64,000 nucleotides of DNA from the NCBI GenBank assembly GCA_026874595.1, contig CM049314.1, forward strand, positions 28,093,729-28,157,728, read 5' to 3'. The stretch is from Sipunculus nudus (lineage: Eukaryota > Annelida > Sipuncula > Golfingiida > Sipunculidae). Positions 1 to 11,520 of the stretch are shown here, piece by piece (the stretch's first letter is position 1; each line of letters begins with the position of its first letter). The notes below the pieces were generated by a model that was not told the DNA's origin, searched no databases, and was given only the letters and a program-made list of their open reading frames with translations. Made by a program: the position numbers and the translations under genes.

Positions 1-60
1 CCCTTCAAAAGTAAGGAATAACTAAAATCCTGGATTTCTAAAGATTTTACCTTGTTTGAT

Positions 61-90
61 GATGACTTACAGTCAGCTGAGCTAAAAACT
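61..90 (+). repeat. Family A 3' terminus remnant
   Basis: This short remnant reads GATGACTTACAGTCAGCTGAG followed by CTAAAA, the same 3' end seen at 9940-9973, 21488-21516 and 43762-43797. Only the terminal hairpin half is present, and the DNA to its left does not match the family body. It is a truncated or solo end. Confidence 0.6.
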
Positions 91-245
91 CTCTGACAGG
101 TTGGCACTCTATCTAACCGTTACACTTGTTTCTAATGTTGACTCTCTAATCAAATCATTTTCTGTTTGAGAAAATGTCTTTCTGACTTACTGCCTGACTG
201 CCAGGCAGTTTGTCTAATTAGTATTGGAGCAACTGCATAGTCTTT

Positions 246-990
246 TAAAAATACAAAAACACTGCCAGTGGGGTTGCCAGTCAGGCAGACTACCACAGAT
301 AGTCTGTAGATAGCCAGATTAAACAGTCAGATAAACCTTCACAAAGCTTGTAAGGCAGTAACTGAAATCTGACTTGATTCTGACTAGCTCTGCTTGCAAA
401 CCATTCCCACTACCTGGCATTTGCTTGATTAGTTAGCTTGTTCTCTGGGAGGATATATACCATATAGTCAGATTGATGACTATAGCTCTAGCTCTAGCAT
501 TTATATATTGTTGAACACAGGAGACGCCGTCTTATGGATTACAAGTCTGGTAATTAGAAAATAAATGACCACCTGTCGACCAGAAACGACAGCTCTTGGA
601 CTAACAGAATGTAAGGTAAATAATCAAACAGACTGAACGCCATTAGAGGTATGGTCATTAATCTGACTATCAGGCAAGTATCCTCCCAGAGACAGCTAAC
701 CAATCAGGCAAATAGGCCTCCAAGGAACTCGGTCAGAATGCCTGTCTAGTGACAAAACACCAGATAATTAATAAATATATCAAACAGGCTGGCCGTTATA
801 GAGCTGGTCAATCAGAAAGACAATGACAGATGAACAGCTAGAGGTTTGCCACCAGAGCTAGTCAGAATCAAGTCAGATGTAAGTGACTGCCTGAAAAGCT
901 TTGTGAAGGTGTGACTGTCTTATCTGACTATCTACTATCTGTGGTAATCTAACTGACTGAAACCAAAATGGCAGTGTTTCTGTATTTTTA
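246..990. repeat. Imperfect foldback (long inverted repeat) element
   Basis: The segment at about 246-490 is the imperfect reverse complement of about 640-990. Matching landmarks are AAAAATACAAAAACACTGCC on the left against GGCAGTGTTTCTGTATTTTT on the right, GACTAGCTCTG against CAGAGCTAGTC, and CTCTGGGAGGATA against TATCCTCCCAGAG. The right arm has about 130 extra bases, so the arms are not collinear throughout. A central loop of about 150 bp holds no recognisable gene. The arms are rich in CAGTCAG/CTGACTG words. It looks like a non-autonomous foldback DNA transposon; the family is unknown. Confidence 0.65.
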
Positions 991-1261
991 ATGGAGTTAT
1001 AAGATCAGTTTCATTGTTTGAGATTCGGAATTTGTCTAATGTTCTGTATTTTTCTTTTTTGCTTACCACTGGTTTCTTTTTCATATGTCTGTTTTGCTAT
1101 GTACTGAAAGAAATGTTGCAATAGAGAAGCATTATTTTCAATATCATTTAATATATGATTTTGAAAAATGTTAAATTTCTTTAAAACATATTGGTCCTGT
1201 AAAGGTTAGTAATTAGTGTTTTTTTTTATATTGGTTCCATTCTATTATATCTTCTGCTATG

Positions 1262-2311
1262 ATAGTTTGATTTATATAAATTCAATTTCAAATGTTGCAG
1301 TAACTGGGAAATGATCAGATGTGTCATCATGTAAAACCTCAAAAGATTTAAGTTTATTTAAATTCTCGGAACTGTCTACAGTATAATAAATTAGTGATGT
1401 CCCTTTGGATTAGATATATGTAAAGTTTCCATCTGTATCTGATGCAATATTTAAGGTATGAACAATTTATACACAATTCTTTAAGTGAGTGCCCAAATTT
1501 ATTAATAACTTTATCTTTAGTTTTTCTTGGAGAAATAAAATCTCCCACATATTAATTTATTGATAAAAGTTTTTAAGTTGTCACTTCTAAATAGCCTTTT
1601 AGATTTCCTAGCATTTAAATCTCCATTATTATCAAGTCTAGCTCTCCATGTGTTTCTAACAGTTCTGTTGTTAAGATCATTTCAAGTCTTTTAATCCCAT
1701 ATGTTGTGCCCAATTTATAATTATATAACAGAATACTCAGGTGCGATGTATGCAGAAAAAAACAATATTTTATACAAAGCCCTTATTCTTCACCATTTAA
1801 GATAATAATAAATATATCAGTAAACTTTGTCATGACAGGCATAATATATTGTGTTAACTTTTGTTTTATATTCACAATAACTCCTTCCTTTAAATCTGTA
1901 CGAATACTAGAGTATCTTTGGTAACCCAAGATATCACCAATAAATTGTTTGTCTGATATAGCCCAATTTATAATTATATATAACAGAATACTCAGGTGCG
2001 ATGTATGCAGAAAAAAAACAATATTTTATACAAAGCCCTTATTCTTCACAATTTAAGATAATAATAAATATATCAGTAAACTTTGTCATGACAGGCATAA
2101 TATATTGTGTTAACTTTTGTTTTATATTCACAATAACTCCTTCCTTTAAATCTGTACGAATACTAGAGTATCTTTGGTAACCCAAGATATCACCAATAAA
2201 TTGTTTGTCTGATATAGCCCATGTTTCAGTTATGACAATCATATCATATTGTGAAATTGTATGTCTGAAATTAAAATCATCTTCAGCTGTATTTAAACCT
2301 TGAATAATCAT
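1262..2311 (-). mobile_element. LINE endonuclease-domain fragment (degenerate)
   Basis: Read on the minus strand, the right part (2039-2311) encodes a start like the apurinic/apyrimidinic-type endonuclease of non-LTR retrotransposons: GLNTAEDDFNF, then the strand-plus-motif MIVITETW and a GYQRYSS segment. Further along the minus strand, 1354-1548 carries NKFGHSLKELC and NLLYCRQFREFK. 1288-1329 carries DDTSDHFPVTATFE, which contains the conserved SDH catalytic triplet near the end of this domain. The reading frame is broken between these blocks, and part of it is duplicated at 1708-2220. No reverse transcriptase follows. It is a dead 5' LINE piece; clade uncertain. Confidence 0.75.
1708..2220. 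repeat. Near-identical tandem duplication of about 255 bp
   Basis: Two copies lie side by side: 1708/1712-1964 and 1961/1965-2220. They share landmarks from AATTTATAATTATATA through GATATAGCCC and differ mainly by a TA insertion, one A in an A-run and one substitution (CACCATTT against CACAATTT). The unit lies inside the LINE endonuclease fragment, so part of that domain is present twice. The near identity suggests a recent duplication or an assembly duplication. Confidence 0.9.
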
Positions 2312-2852
2312 AAAATCATTTCAGTGTCAAATTTTGTCCTTTTATAGCTATATTGTTTCCCTTCAACTTACCTTTATTATCAAAATGGTTAGTAGAACAA
2401 GGGTGACTCAGATATCGACTGAGATGTAAACAGAATGAAATACCACTGTTATAAAGTAAGAACGATTAAAATGAAATTTGTTTTATTTTATGTAGTCTAT
2501 AATATGTATTAACATATTTTACATCATATTTTTATATATGTTAAGGTTTCTTATAACCGATAGCGTCAATTAGGCTTAATTCTGGTTTTTGAGAAATAAT
2601 TATGATTATAATTATAATTAAAGATCTTAATATTATCAGAGGCGTAATTTCCTTTTGCACTCTCGCAGTGGGTGAGGGAGGGTGTCCCTCTTCCTCAATG
2701 CAAGAATATCGATGATTTTCTTTAAAAAATTCAGAAATTTAGAAGGAATGTTGGTATAAAATAACGGAATAATCTCGCTTCAGAAACAAAGAACAAATAA
2801 AAGTGTCGAACCTCGAAATACTTAGGGGGCAAATGTCTCCTGAGAAGCAGAC

Positions 2853-3020
2853 ATGGGTCGAATACAGAAGAAATGTTTTCGAATACGAATACAGCAGGGT
2901 ACACGAATACGAATACGAATACAAATACTCCAAAACAAAAATGTATCCGAATACGAATGCGAATCCATATACAAATGTATTCATGAATATCAATATGAAT
3001 ACAAAATATTCATGCAAGTG
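2853..3020 (+). repeat. GAATAC-rich minisatellite cluster (left)
   Basis: Many direct and spaced copies of CGAATAC/GAATAC occur, for example CGAATACGAATACGAATAC at about 2903-2921, fading into ATTCATGAATA words at the right. Open frames through it are repeat artefacts rich in Tyr, Glu and Asn. Confidence 0.75.
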
Positions 3021-3644
3021 TTTGAGGAGATTTGATGCGGTTTTCCAGTAGCTGAAATCTGTGCAGCAGAATACATGCATTAAGCTTTATGCGATCCATT
3101 GGTACAATCTTGCAGGTCAAAATGATCATGAATCACTGACATCTTGGCAGGTGATGCCATACTGATTACTGTTCTACAATATCCCTGATAGACAGCAGAT
3201 CACAGTGTGCATTAGAAACTGAAAATTGTATCTGACTCATGTCAGAGAATATATAAGGGTAGTCAGGTAAAGACATGTTGATTAGCTCACATGAACTGCT
3301 TAGACTTAATTAATTAATAGTACAGACAGCCAGAGTTAGTCACAGTACAAGCCTGAACTGCTTGTATTGCTAACGCATGAATTCCTCAGTTTGGCTTAGA
3401 CGTTAGGGTGAACAGTAACCAAATTTGAAGCTTCAGTAAGAAGTTCAGCAAGCAATGTCTTGTACATACACATGACAGAATATACACATTAATATTAATT
3501 TAATATCAATAAAGTAAAAAATGTAAAAATGTGTAAATAAGATTGTTAGTGTGCATGTTTTAGGAGGTTCATAATCAATCACTATTGAAATAATTGCCAA
3601 TTTTTCCAAATGGATAAAGGACAAGAGGCAAACATCATTAATGT

Positions 3645-3815
3645 CTACTGCATGTATTCATGTAAAGTATTCATGAATGTGAATACTTCTGCAATATATT
3701 TGAATATGAATACTAATACTTTTGAACTTTTTACAAATGTATTCGAATACGAATACGAATACTGAAAATACCTGTATTCGAATGCAACATACGAATACGA
3801 ACACTGATATACGAA
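3645..3815 (-). repeat. GAATAC/GTATTC cluster (right)
   Basis: This is a second cluster of the same words, with both GTATTCGAATAC and its complement. Together with the cluster at 2853-3020 it flanks about 620 bp of ordinary DNA. The two clusters may be the ends of one element, but no clean terminal inverted repeat could be aligned by eye. Confidence 0.6.
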
Positions 3816-4729
3816 CTTCTTATATCCGCCGCTAGTTATTTTACAATGAAACTTACAGTCAAGGTTTGAATTTTCCATGAAATTTCCATGAATTATTTAA
3901 TTTGTGCCCTAATATCTCGGTTTCACAATGCAACGAAATGAGTTATTCATACTGTATCATTAGACATAGTTTTAAATTTATTCATGAAAAATTACATATT
4001 GTCACACTTTTTTCGTAAATAACTCGCACTTTACAAATTGAAATTAGCGTCTACTTTTGTGATAAAATAACATTTTATTTTAACAACATGGTGATTTAAA
4101 TGTATGTGTGGAGATTTTATGGTGTGTCACCTTTGGTCAGAAATGATTACTGCTCAACATTCCGATCCTTCACAGTTTTTGTCCACTTAAAAACTGTAGT
4201 TGGTATACTCATTACAAGGAACAAAAATGGTTGGTAATTGTGATTACACCCTATCCTTTGTAACACTCTTTGGCATATTTTACTCCTGTATTTGATATTA
4301 TCAGATATTATTCTGATATAATATATATAAGATATGTAACTGTGGTTATCATATACCACTCTTTATCATAATGTGATATATATTAGCTAGATGACTTCAC
4401 ATTTTAATGTTTTGTTTAATCAAAAGTTTTCCTTTAAATCAATTCTGCTTTGTACATAAGCAAATATGTAGTTATATGAGTTGTTAAATAGTATACATAA
4501 TTCATTATATTTAAGAGTGTGGATATTCCAATCATGTGATTCTGGTAACCCCTCACCGGTTTGTATTATTTATTTTAATAGTACGTTTTATAAATAGCCT
4601 AGGAACATGCATAAAATTTACTCAAATGTAGTCAGTTATACTATCTGGCAATGTTTGTTTCAACTGTAATGAGATATGCGAAACAAAACATAATGGCATA
4701 TTGATTCAGTCGAACTTTTGTAACATCTT
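3816..4729. other. No gene seen
   Basis: AT-rich sequence with short open frames only. No conserved protein motif, RNA gene or clear repeat was recognised. Confidence 0.5.
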
Positions 4730-6393
4730 TCTAGGGACTGGCCAATGTGCCTTGAGGAAGTATATTAGCCATTGTTTGTGAAAATAGGACCAATATTACA
4801 AAGTTATGAGGGAAATAAGATTTTGACTGGTTTTGATCACCTTGCCCTTGACTATTAACGTCTATAAAATACACATACAGTGTCCAGAAATCGTTCCGAT
4901 ATATGATACGTGTAAGTAAAAAGTGAATCTGGCAAAACTATGGCCTGTAGAATGCTATATGTCAAGTACAAAAACCAACAAGCAGCCGAAATTGAGAACT
5001 ACTGACAAACAGACAGACATACTGACAACGTGACACTTCAGAGACAACAGGTGACTAGACCAGATTATGGAGATGACCCAGAGAAAGAAAATGAACTATA
5101 GCTTGTGAAAATAGGACCAATAATGACAGTGTTATGAGGAAAATAAGATTCTTGTGTGTTTTGATCACCTTGGACTTTGGCCTATTTAAATAATTTACAT
5201 ATGACTTCTAGAGAACATTCGTATATAAGACGCATGAACCAGCCAGCAGGCGTTATTGAGGATAGCTGACAAACAGATAGACATACTGACAAAGTGACCC
5301 AAAGCAGAAGGCAGTTGACTGGACAATTTTATGTAGAATACGAAAAGGAAGCAAAGGAATAATGGTTTGTGAAAATAGGACCAAGATTGACAAGTTATGA
5401 GGAAAATCACATTTTGATGTGTTTAAGTGACTTTGCCTTTGACATTTGACCTATTTGGATAATATACATAGGACTTTCAGAAATCATCCTTGTATACATA
5501 ATGTGAAAGTTAAAAATTGATTTTTGTTGAACTTTTGGCTGTAGATTACTAATAGTAAGATGCAAGAACCCGCACGCAAGCAAAATTGAGGACACTTGAC
5601 AGACAGACAGGCATACTGACAAAGTGACACAATATTGAGACAAATCGACTTATCCAGGTTATGGAGAAGACCCAGGAGAACAAAATGCTCTATAGTTTAT
5701 GTAGGCAAGTTTATACCTTTGGAGATTTGGATTAACAATGATATGTTGCAGTGTTTCGCGTCCAGCGCCCCCTAGTGGCCATGTTGATAAAAATGAAAAA
5801 AATATGTTCGAGCAACAAGTGTAGGACTTATGGTATGTCTGTTTCAAAATGTTTCCTGCAAAACTGTGATCCCCTACTCAGGATTAATTAAATCTCGAAA
5901 AATCTCGTTTGACGAGATATCGTACGGGATATTTCAAGACTTGTGATAAAATCTTGTAAAACTAAATAAACGTTACCTAAGGCAAAAAAGACTAGACCAC
6001 TCTAGCTGAAAAACTGACAAAGTAAGAAAACTTAGACTTTTTCCCCTAATTGCGTAACCATGGTTAGAGCAGAAAGGAAACACACCAGAAGGAAACACTT
6101 GGAAAAACAAAGAAAATGAGCTATTTTTGAAGTAGATACTACAAAGGGTGACACAGATATGAAGAAAAAGCCGTTTTGACGACCTTTGCCGTTGACCTAT
6201 ATTGACCAAAAACAATGAGCTTCCAGGGCTTTTAGTTTTCCATCATCCCTGTTAGTTTAAAAGCGATTGCTGCAAAATTGTGGCATGTAGGGTCGTGACA
6301 AACAAACACAAATACACACACCCATAAACAAACAAACACACAGACATATGCAATTGACCATCAAGCTTGCCAAAATCCAAGATTCTGGCAAGC
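4730..6393 (-). repeat. Family C repeat element, minus orientation
   Basis: At least three tandem-like units share GTGAAAATAGGACCAA (near 4780, 5106 and 5369, spaced about 320 and 260 bp), and ACAGACATACTGACAA-type words recur in each. The right end at 6365-6393 is a hairpin, GCTTGCC to GGCAAGC, with a 13-bp stem containing one mismatch. Read on the minus strand, the hairpin is followed by a TATGTCTG and T/G-rich stretch and then CCACAATTTTG. The same order is found after the matching hairpin at 32186. Open frames inside are repeat-derived. Confidence 0.7.
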
Positions 6394-6810
6394 GAATATC
6401 GCATATATTTCTTACAAAATACCATAACACATGATCCAGGAGGGTAAAACTACAAATATGTTTTTGCGTGGCGTCCACCCATGCTTCTTAAAATCACTCT
6501 TATTTCAAGAATGGATTTCGGAGTGCATTTTTTTTCCGTCCATACTGTATAAGGATAATAGCTGTATAAGGACTTGGAGCAAACTAACATTTCGCTCATG
6601 CACATATCTAATGCGAGGTTTGATGTATCGGCCCGATTATTTTCGTGTACACAATTCTTGGACAGCTTTATCTGGTGTAAAACTGGTTGTGCCATCAATA
6701 CCTGCTTCATTTTTCGTCTGTCCGAGGAACCGTTTCGGGTGAAAATCACATCGCAGGAACGGTTTTATGTACTGATATATGTACTGATATGAACACGAAA
6801 CCGTCTACAT

Positions 6811-6811
6811 A

Positions 6812-6848
<37 letters not shown>

Positions 6849-6990
6849 TTATATAATGAAATAACCCTGTTTATCTGAGGTATAAGTGTAGGTAAAGAGT
6901 AAGAGTGACGCCTGACCACCTGACGAATAACGCTTCTAAAGCTATTGTGTTAGTCACATAAAAGGCGTCACTCATTCTCTTTACCTACAC

Positions 6991-7034
<44 letters not shown>

Positions 7035-7066
7035 TACACTTTATATATATATATATATATATATAA
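6811..7066. repeat. (TA)n microsatellite blocks around a MITE
   Basis: (TA)n stretches at about 6811-6856 and 6993-7065 flank the small inverted-repeat element at 6885-6991. This fits TA-target insertion into, or slippage around, a TA-rich site. Confidence 0.85.
6885..6991. mobile_element. 107-bp MITE with about 29-bp TIRs
   Basis: The left end begins AGTGTAGGTAAAGAG and continues to TGACGCCT. The right end is AGGCGTCA through CTCTTTACCTACACT, its reverse complement with about one mismatch over 29 bases. The centre of about 49 bases has no coding content. TA-rich flanks suggest a TA target (Tc1/mariner-like), but the superfamily is not proven. Confidence 0.8.
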
Positions 7067-8277
7067 ACAATGGAATTAAAAGAATTAACCCATAGGCCAT
7101 AACGCTGCAACAGACACCCAAAGGCACTAATAGATGTACATCTAAGTAAATATATGCGTTGTCCTAAGGAGAGTAGGAGAAAGGAGGTAGATCGTATGTA
7201 GCTTTATGGCATAAACCACTGTTTAAAATTTCAAGGCAATGGCACGAACGTTTTTTTCAGATTGTACTGGCGATAGGAAAACTAACATTGCTGCCATGCA
7301 ATGGGGTTTTGCACATATGGCAGGTGTGCAATTCTTACATAAATACTAAAATATTCTCCAATAAAAATGTAAAATCCAAATCAATACCCTTAATTGTTAA
7401 GCAATACCCTTAATTGTTCTTCAGACAAGGCACATGAACAGAGTTTTGGTGTCCAATATTATTTTTTCCAACGGGTATGAAATAAGATAATACTAATCTT
7501 CTTCTACTGACCAATAATTTTATATGACTCGACAGCAACGCTGGAACCAATTAAAAGATGAAAATGAAAAGAAAATCTTAGATCCCTGTCAAGTAGATAT
7601 AAAGGATTCCTGAAGGATGTCAAACTTGATAGCACACATGCCCTATATTGTTCCTGTATCACATCAATCTTAAGAACAATCACTTGAACGATTAACTAGA
7701 AAAGGAACCACATATAGATCATGTTGAAATGTTGATGGGTCTCAGTTTGAAAAGCTCACGTACTTTGGTGGAGGCACATCATTGTTTAATGTATGTGCTA
7801 GAGAAAATGTGATATAGCCCCTCACAGCTAAATTAAATTTTGGCAGGTTTAATTTTGTCAGCACATGGACCAAATTTCAGCTGCAAATTCAAATAAACTA
7901 GAACGTTTTTGGTTGCAGGGCAAAAATATAACCCCCCCCCCCTTATTGGCCATTCCAAAACATGAGGCGAATAAGCACTATCTCAACACAATGATTTTAT
8001 ATTTCAGCAGATATGACCTTGAAGATCTTAGTCAATGTCAACGCTTCGAACTTACAGAGTCTGGCAGAATGATCTGGTGTATCAAATTTGAAGAAAAAAA
8101 TCTTCAGTACTTATAAAATTATGGGGGCCACAATAATCCTAGAATTGCATAAATTTGACCTTGTAGATCAATGTCATATTCACCAGTACCAGAAAAATTC
8201 CGAGAACTGGGTTAAAATAATTTGTGTGTCGAATCTGAGGGGAAAATCCGCGATACATAATAAGTGATTGTGTGCTC
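7067..8277. other. No gene seen; poly-C tract
   Basis: No supported gene. There is a poly-C tract at about 7932-7942. The open frame crossing it at 7865-8116 has no recognisable domain. Confidence 0.5.
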
Positions 8278-9973
8278 AAGACACCAAGTGACCCATTTGT
8301 CATGACGCTCAGCCGACTGACATGTTGACAATATGTCCTTGCACAGACAACTTATTAAGATAATGTAGGTGGCATCATTTTTCATCTATATTAGCTTTCT
8401 TTCATCAAGACCCATTAGAACAACAAATTTGATGACAATCCAGCCTGCCTTTCCTGAGGTAACCGACAATTTGTGTGTATATTGCATTATTTCTGGGGTG
8501 CTCAAACACACCCCAAAACTCTACGAATATAGGTCACAATGACCGAATTTCAGGTTCCAGGTTTTCGAGGAACTCTCAGGATGTCAAGTTAGACGATTCT
8601 GGGCCCAATTGTTAAGATTTGTGCCCAACTTTGGTATCGAATTTTCAATTATTCTGAGAGGTGCTTATAAGCCCCATAGTTCAGAAAATATGGGTAACAG
8701 AGACCTAAATTCACGTTTCTCAGGAGACTTTTCATGGACCTTCTTGGGTTTTAGGATAGAAGATTCCAGGTCCAATGTTTATGATTTGTGCCCTGCTCTC
8801 AAATTTTTAATAAAAATTAAAAAAAAAAAAATACAGGTGGCGCCACCCGTCTGCAGAATCTGATGAAACATTCCATGACCAATATCCATGCAAAGACGCA
8901 TGGTGACCAATGCATTAGTTTTTTAGATACTTGAGCTTTTTTATAAAATTTTCTGTTATTCTGGGGGGGGGGGGGTACTCAAAGACACCCCAAAACTCTG
9001 CGAATATAGGTCACAATGACCGAATTTCAGTTTCAGGTTTTTTAGGAACTCTCAGGATGTCAAGTTAGACGATTCTGGGCCCAATTGTTAAGATTTGTGC
9101 CCAACTTTGGTATCCAATTTTCAATTATTCTGAGAGGTGCTTATAAGCCCCATAGCTCAGAAAATATGGGTAACAGAGACCTAAATTCACGTTTCTAAGG
9201 ATACTTTTCATGGACCTTCTTGGGTTTTAGGATAGAAGATTCCAGGTCCAATGTTTATGATTTGTGCCCTGCTCTCAAATTTTTAATAAAATTTAAAAAA
9301 AAAAAGATACAGGTGGCGCCATCCGTCTGCAGAATCTGATGAAACATTCCATGACCAATATCCATGCAAAGACGCATGGTGACCAATGCATTAGTTTTTT
9401 AGATACTTGAGCTTTTGTATAAAATTTTCTGTTATTCTGGGGGGGGGGGGTACTTGAAAACCCCATAGCTCACAGGTTTTGGGTAACAGAGACCTAATTC
9501 AAGGTTTCCAAGGAGATTTTAGATGGGCCTCCGTGCATTTAAAGACAGAAGATTCAAGGTCGAGCGGTTACGATTTGTGCCCTGTTAACAGATGACGGCA
9601 TATTTTAAGGTTTCGTAATAGATTAAAAAAATACAGGTGGCGCCATCAGTCTGATAAAGTTGATGAAATGCTCCATGATCAATATCCATGCAAAAAATCA
9701 TGGTGATCTATGCATTAGTTGTTCAGATACTAGAGCTTTCGTATCAAATTTTTCATTATTCTGGTGCGTACTTCGAAGACCCATAACTTAAAGGACATTG
9801 GTAACAGAGACCTTATTCCAGGTTTCCCAGGAGATTTTTTATGGACCTCTCTGGATTTTAAGGAGATTCGGGTCCAGTGGTTACCAGTGGTTTGTGCGGC
9901 CAGATGGCCGTACGGACGACGTACAAAGAGTGATCGCTAAAGCTTAGATGACTTTCAGTCAGCTGAGCTAAAA
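8278..9973 (+). mobile_element. Family A element with internal tandem units
   Basis: The 5' end is AAGTGACCCATTTGTCATGA and continues into CGCTCAGCCGACTG. The 3' end is a GATCGCTAAAGCTTAGATGA segment running into CAGTCAGCTGAGCTAAAA. The interior holds at least three tandem units. Their landmarks ACAGGTGGCGCCA at about 8834, 9309 and 9633 are spaced about 475 and 325 bp. Each unit also has ATTCTGG plus a G-run, GGGTAACAGAGACCTAA and GATTTGTGCCCTG. Just before the 3' hairpin lies a GGACGACGTACAAAG stretch, a degenerate form of the GGACGG-type microsatellite seen in other copies. There is no protein-coding capacity. The architecture resembles non-autonomous Helentron-type elements of bivalves. 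Confidence 0.7.
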
Positions 9974-10797
9974 ACTATAATTTGGCTTACTTGCTCTTAA
10001 AGATCTTGGTCAAGTCATCGGTTTAAGACTTCGCCCAAGAATTCGGTAGGATCATTTTGTTTTTAACTGTGGATTTGCCATCGAGTGAATTTCAAAGATT
10101 CTACTTACGAAGGATAAGATCTGGGGTCTGTTATCGGAGAGACGGTCAGACGACAGAGGGATAAGCGACGGATAAAAGGCGATCGCTATATTTCAGGTGA
10201 CTTTAGGGCAGGTGAGCTAAGGATCCTTTTATAAATATGGGGGAATCTGAACAGTTTTTTTTATGTTTATGGAATGAATATATTAGATCAGATTGAAATG
10301 ATAATTTAATTGAAAATATATTCAATATCAATAAAAATAATGAAATTTAATTAAAATTCAAGAAAGTTCGCTTTAGAGTAGTCTCACGAGGAAAAGGATT
10401 CTTCAGGTAAAAAAAATATAGTAAGGATTGCAAACTGTGACATTTTCTTTGCTGCTGTTGTTCTATACCACAGCAACAGGTACGCATGTGAAACAAGTTG
10501 AGATCGTGAAAAAGCATTATTGACTGTTTACCCCAAGAGATGAAGATATTTTAAACAAAAAGCTTGGTCCTATGGGGATCCTTAAAATCCTATTTAAACC
10601 TAAATTTCAAATAATCTACCTTATTTTGCGTTTTAATAAATCATCAAATGATAAAATTCTGTAGGACCTACCAGTTAGTAGGATGCACAACACAGGACTC
10701 GAGTCATATAACATTGAAATCAACTTCATCCTTGAACTCTTTGTCACATCAGCTGCAACTATGATTATGAAAATGCATCTGTATTTATTACGCGAGC
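9974..10797. other. No gene; degenerate family A end
   Basis: A diverged family A 3' end occurs at about 10178-10222 (GCGATCGCTATATTTCAGGT ... CAGGTGAGCTAA). Otherwise nothing was recognised. Confidence 0.45.
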
Positions 10798-11146
10798 AAG
10801 ACGAACAAGTGACCCAGGGGCCATGACGCTCAGCTGACTGGGAAGAGATTCGCAAAAGGACCAAAACTAATACAGAATTTCCGCCTGTGGCCATAACGCT
10901 CTCATAGTGTTACTTGAACAATGGGTAGAGAGAGTGGTCAAAATCAAGTTTTTTGCCCGTATTCCTAAGGAATTAGGGAACAGTGATCTTATATAAGATT
11001 TCCAAGAATATTTAATCAGAATATCCTTAGATGCGAAGTTTGAAGTTTTTAAGTCAAACGTGTATCAATCTGACATATAGGGTTAACACATAATGCTCAG
11101 TCACAGTGATATATTGACCTTTCAGTCAGCTGAGTTTAAATAACCG
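10798..11146 (+). mobile_element. Short family A copy
   Basis: The 5' motif GACCCAGGGGCCATGACGCT leads into GCTCAGCTGACTG at 10828-10840. This is the exact reverse complement of the family 3' motif CAGTCAGCTGAG(C). The copy ends near TTTCAGTCAGCTGAGTTTAA at about 11124-11143. The interior is only about 300 bp and lacks the tandem units, so this is a deletion derivative. Confidence 0.6.
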
Positions 11147-11520
11147 GCAAACGTTTTAACATAATTCATCTGTATAGGCTTTACAAATAAATAAATATAG
11201 GTACTGTGTTTACTTGTTTCCTCCACATCGCACTTGTTAATGTTAGAATGAACATATTCATCCGACAGGTAAAGAAGGGAAAGAAATGTGCTGGTAAATT
11301 CATTAAAAGTATCCTAGTTGTGTGTCAGCTCCACGTTTTGCCATTATGTATACCAACATGTCCCTGTTCTATTTATATCGCAACTTCCTGGTTTTAAGCC
11401 AGATGATATATTGAAAGCAGCTAGCTTATCGGAAGTCAGCATATCCTGGAGTGAAACAGCTGCAGTTACCTTTCCAATCATGCAATCGTCTGAGCTAGCA
11501 GAATCGGAATATATATAATC

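Noticed and set aside
2739-3080. 113-codon minus frame rich in Tyr/Ser
   Set aside because: Low-complexity translation of the GAATAC cluster.
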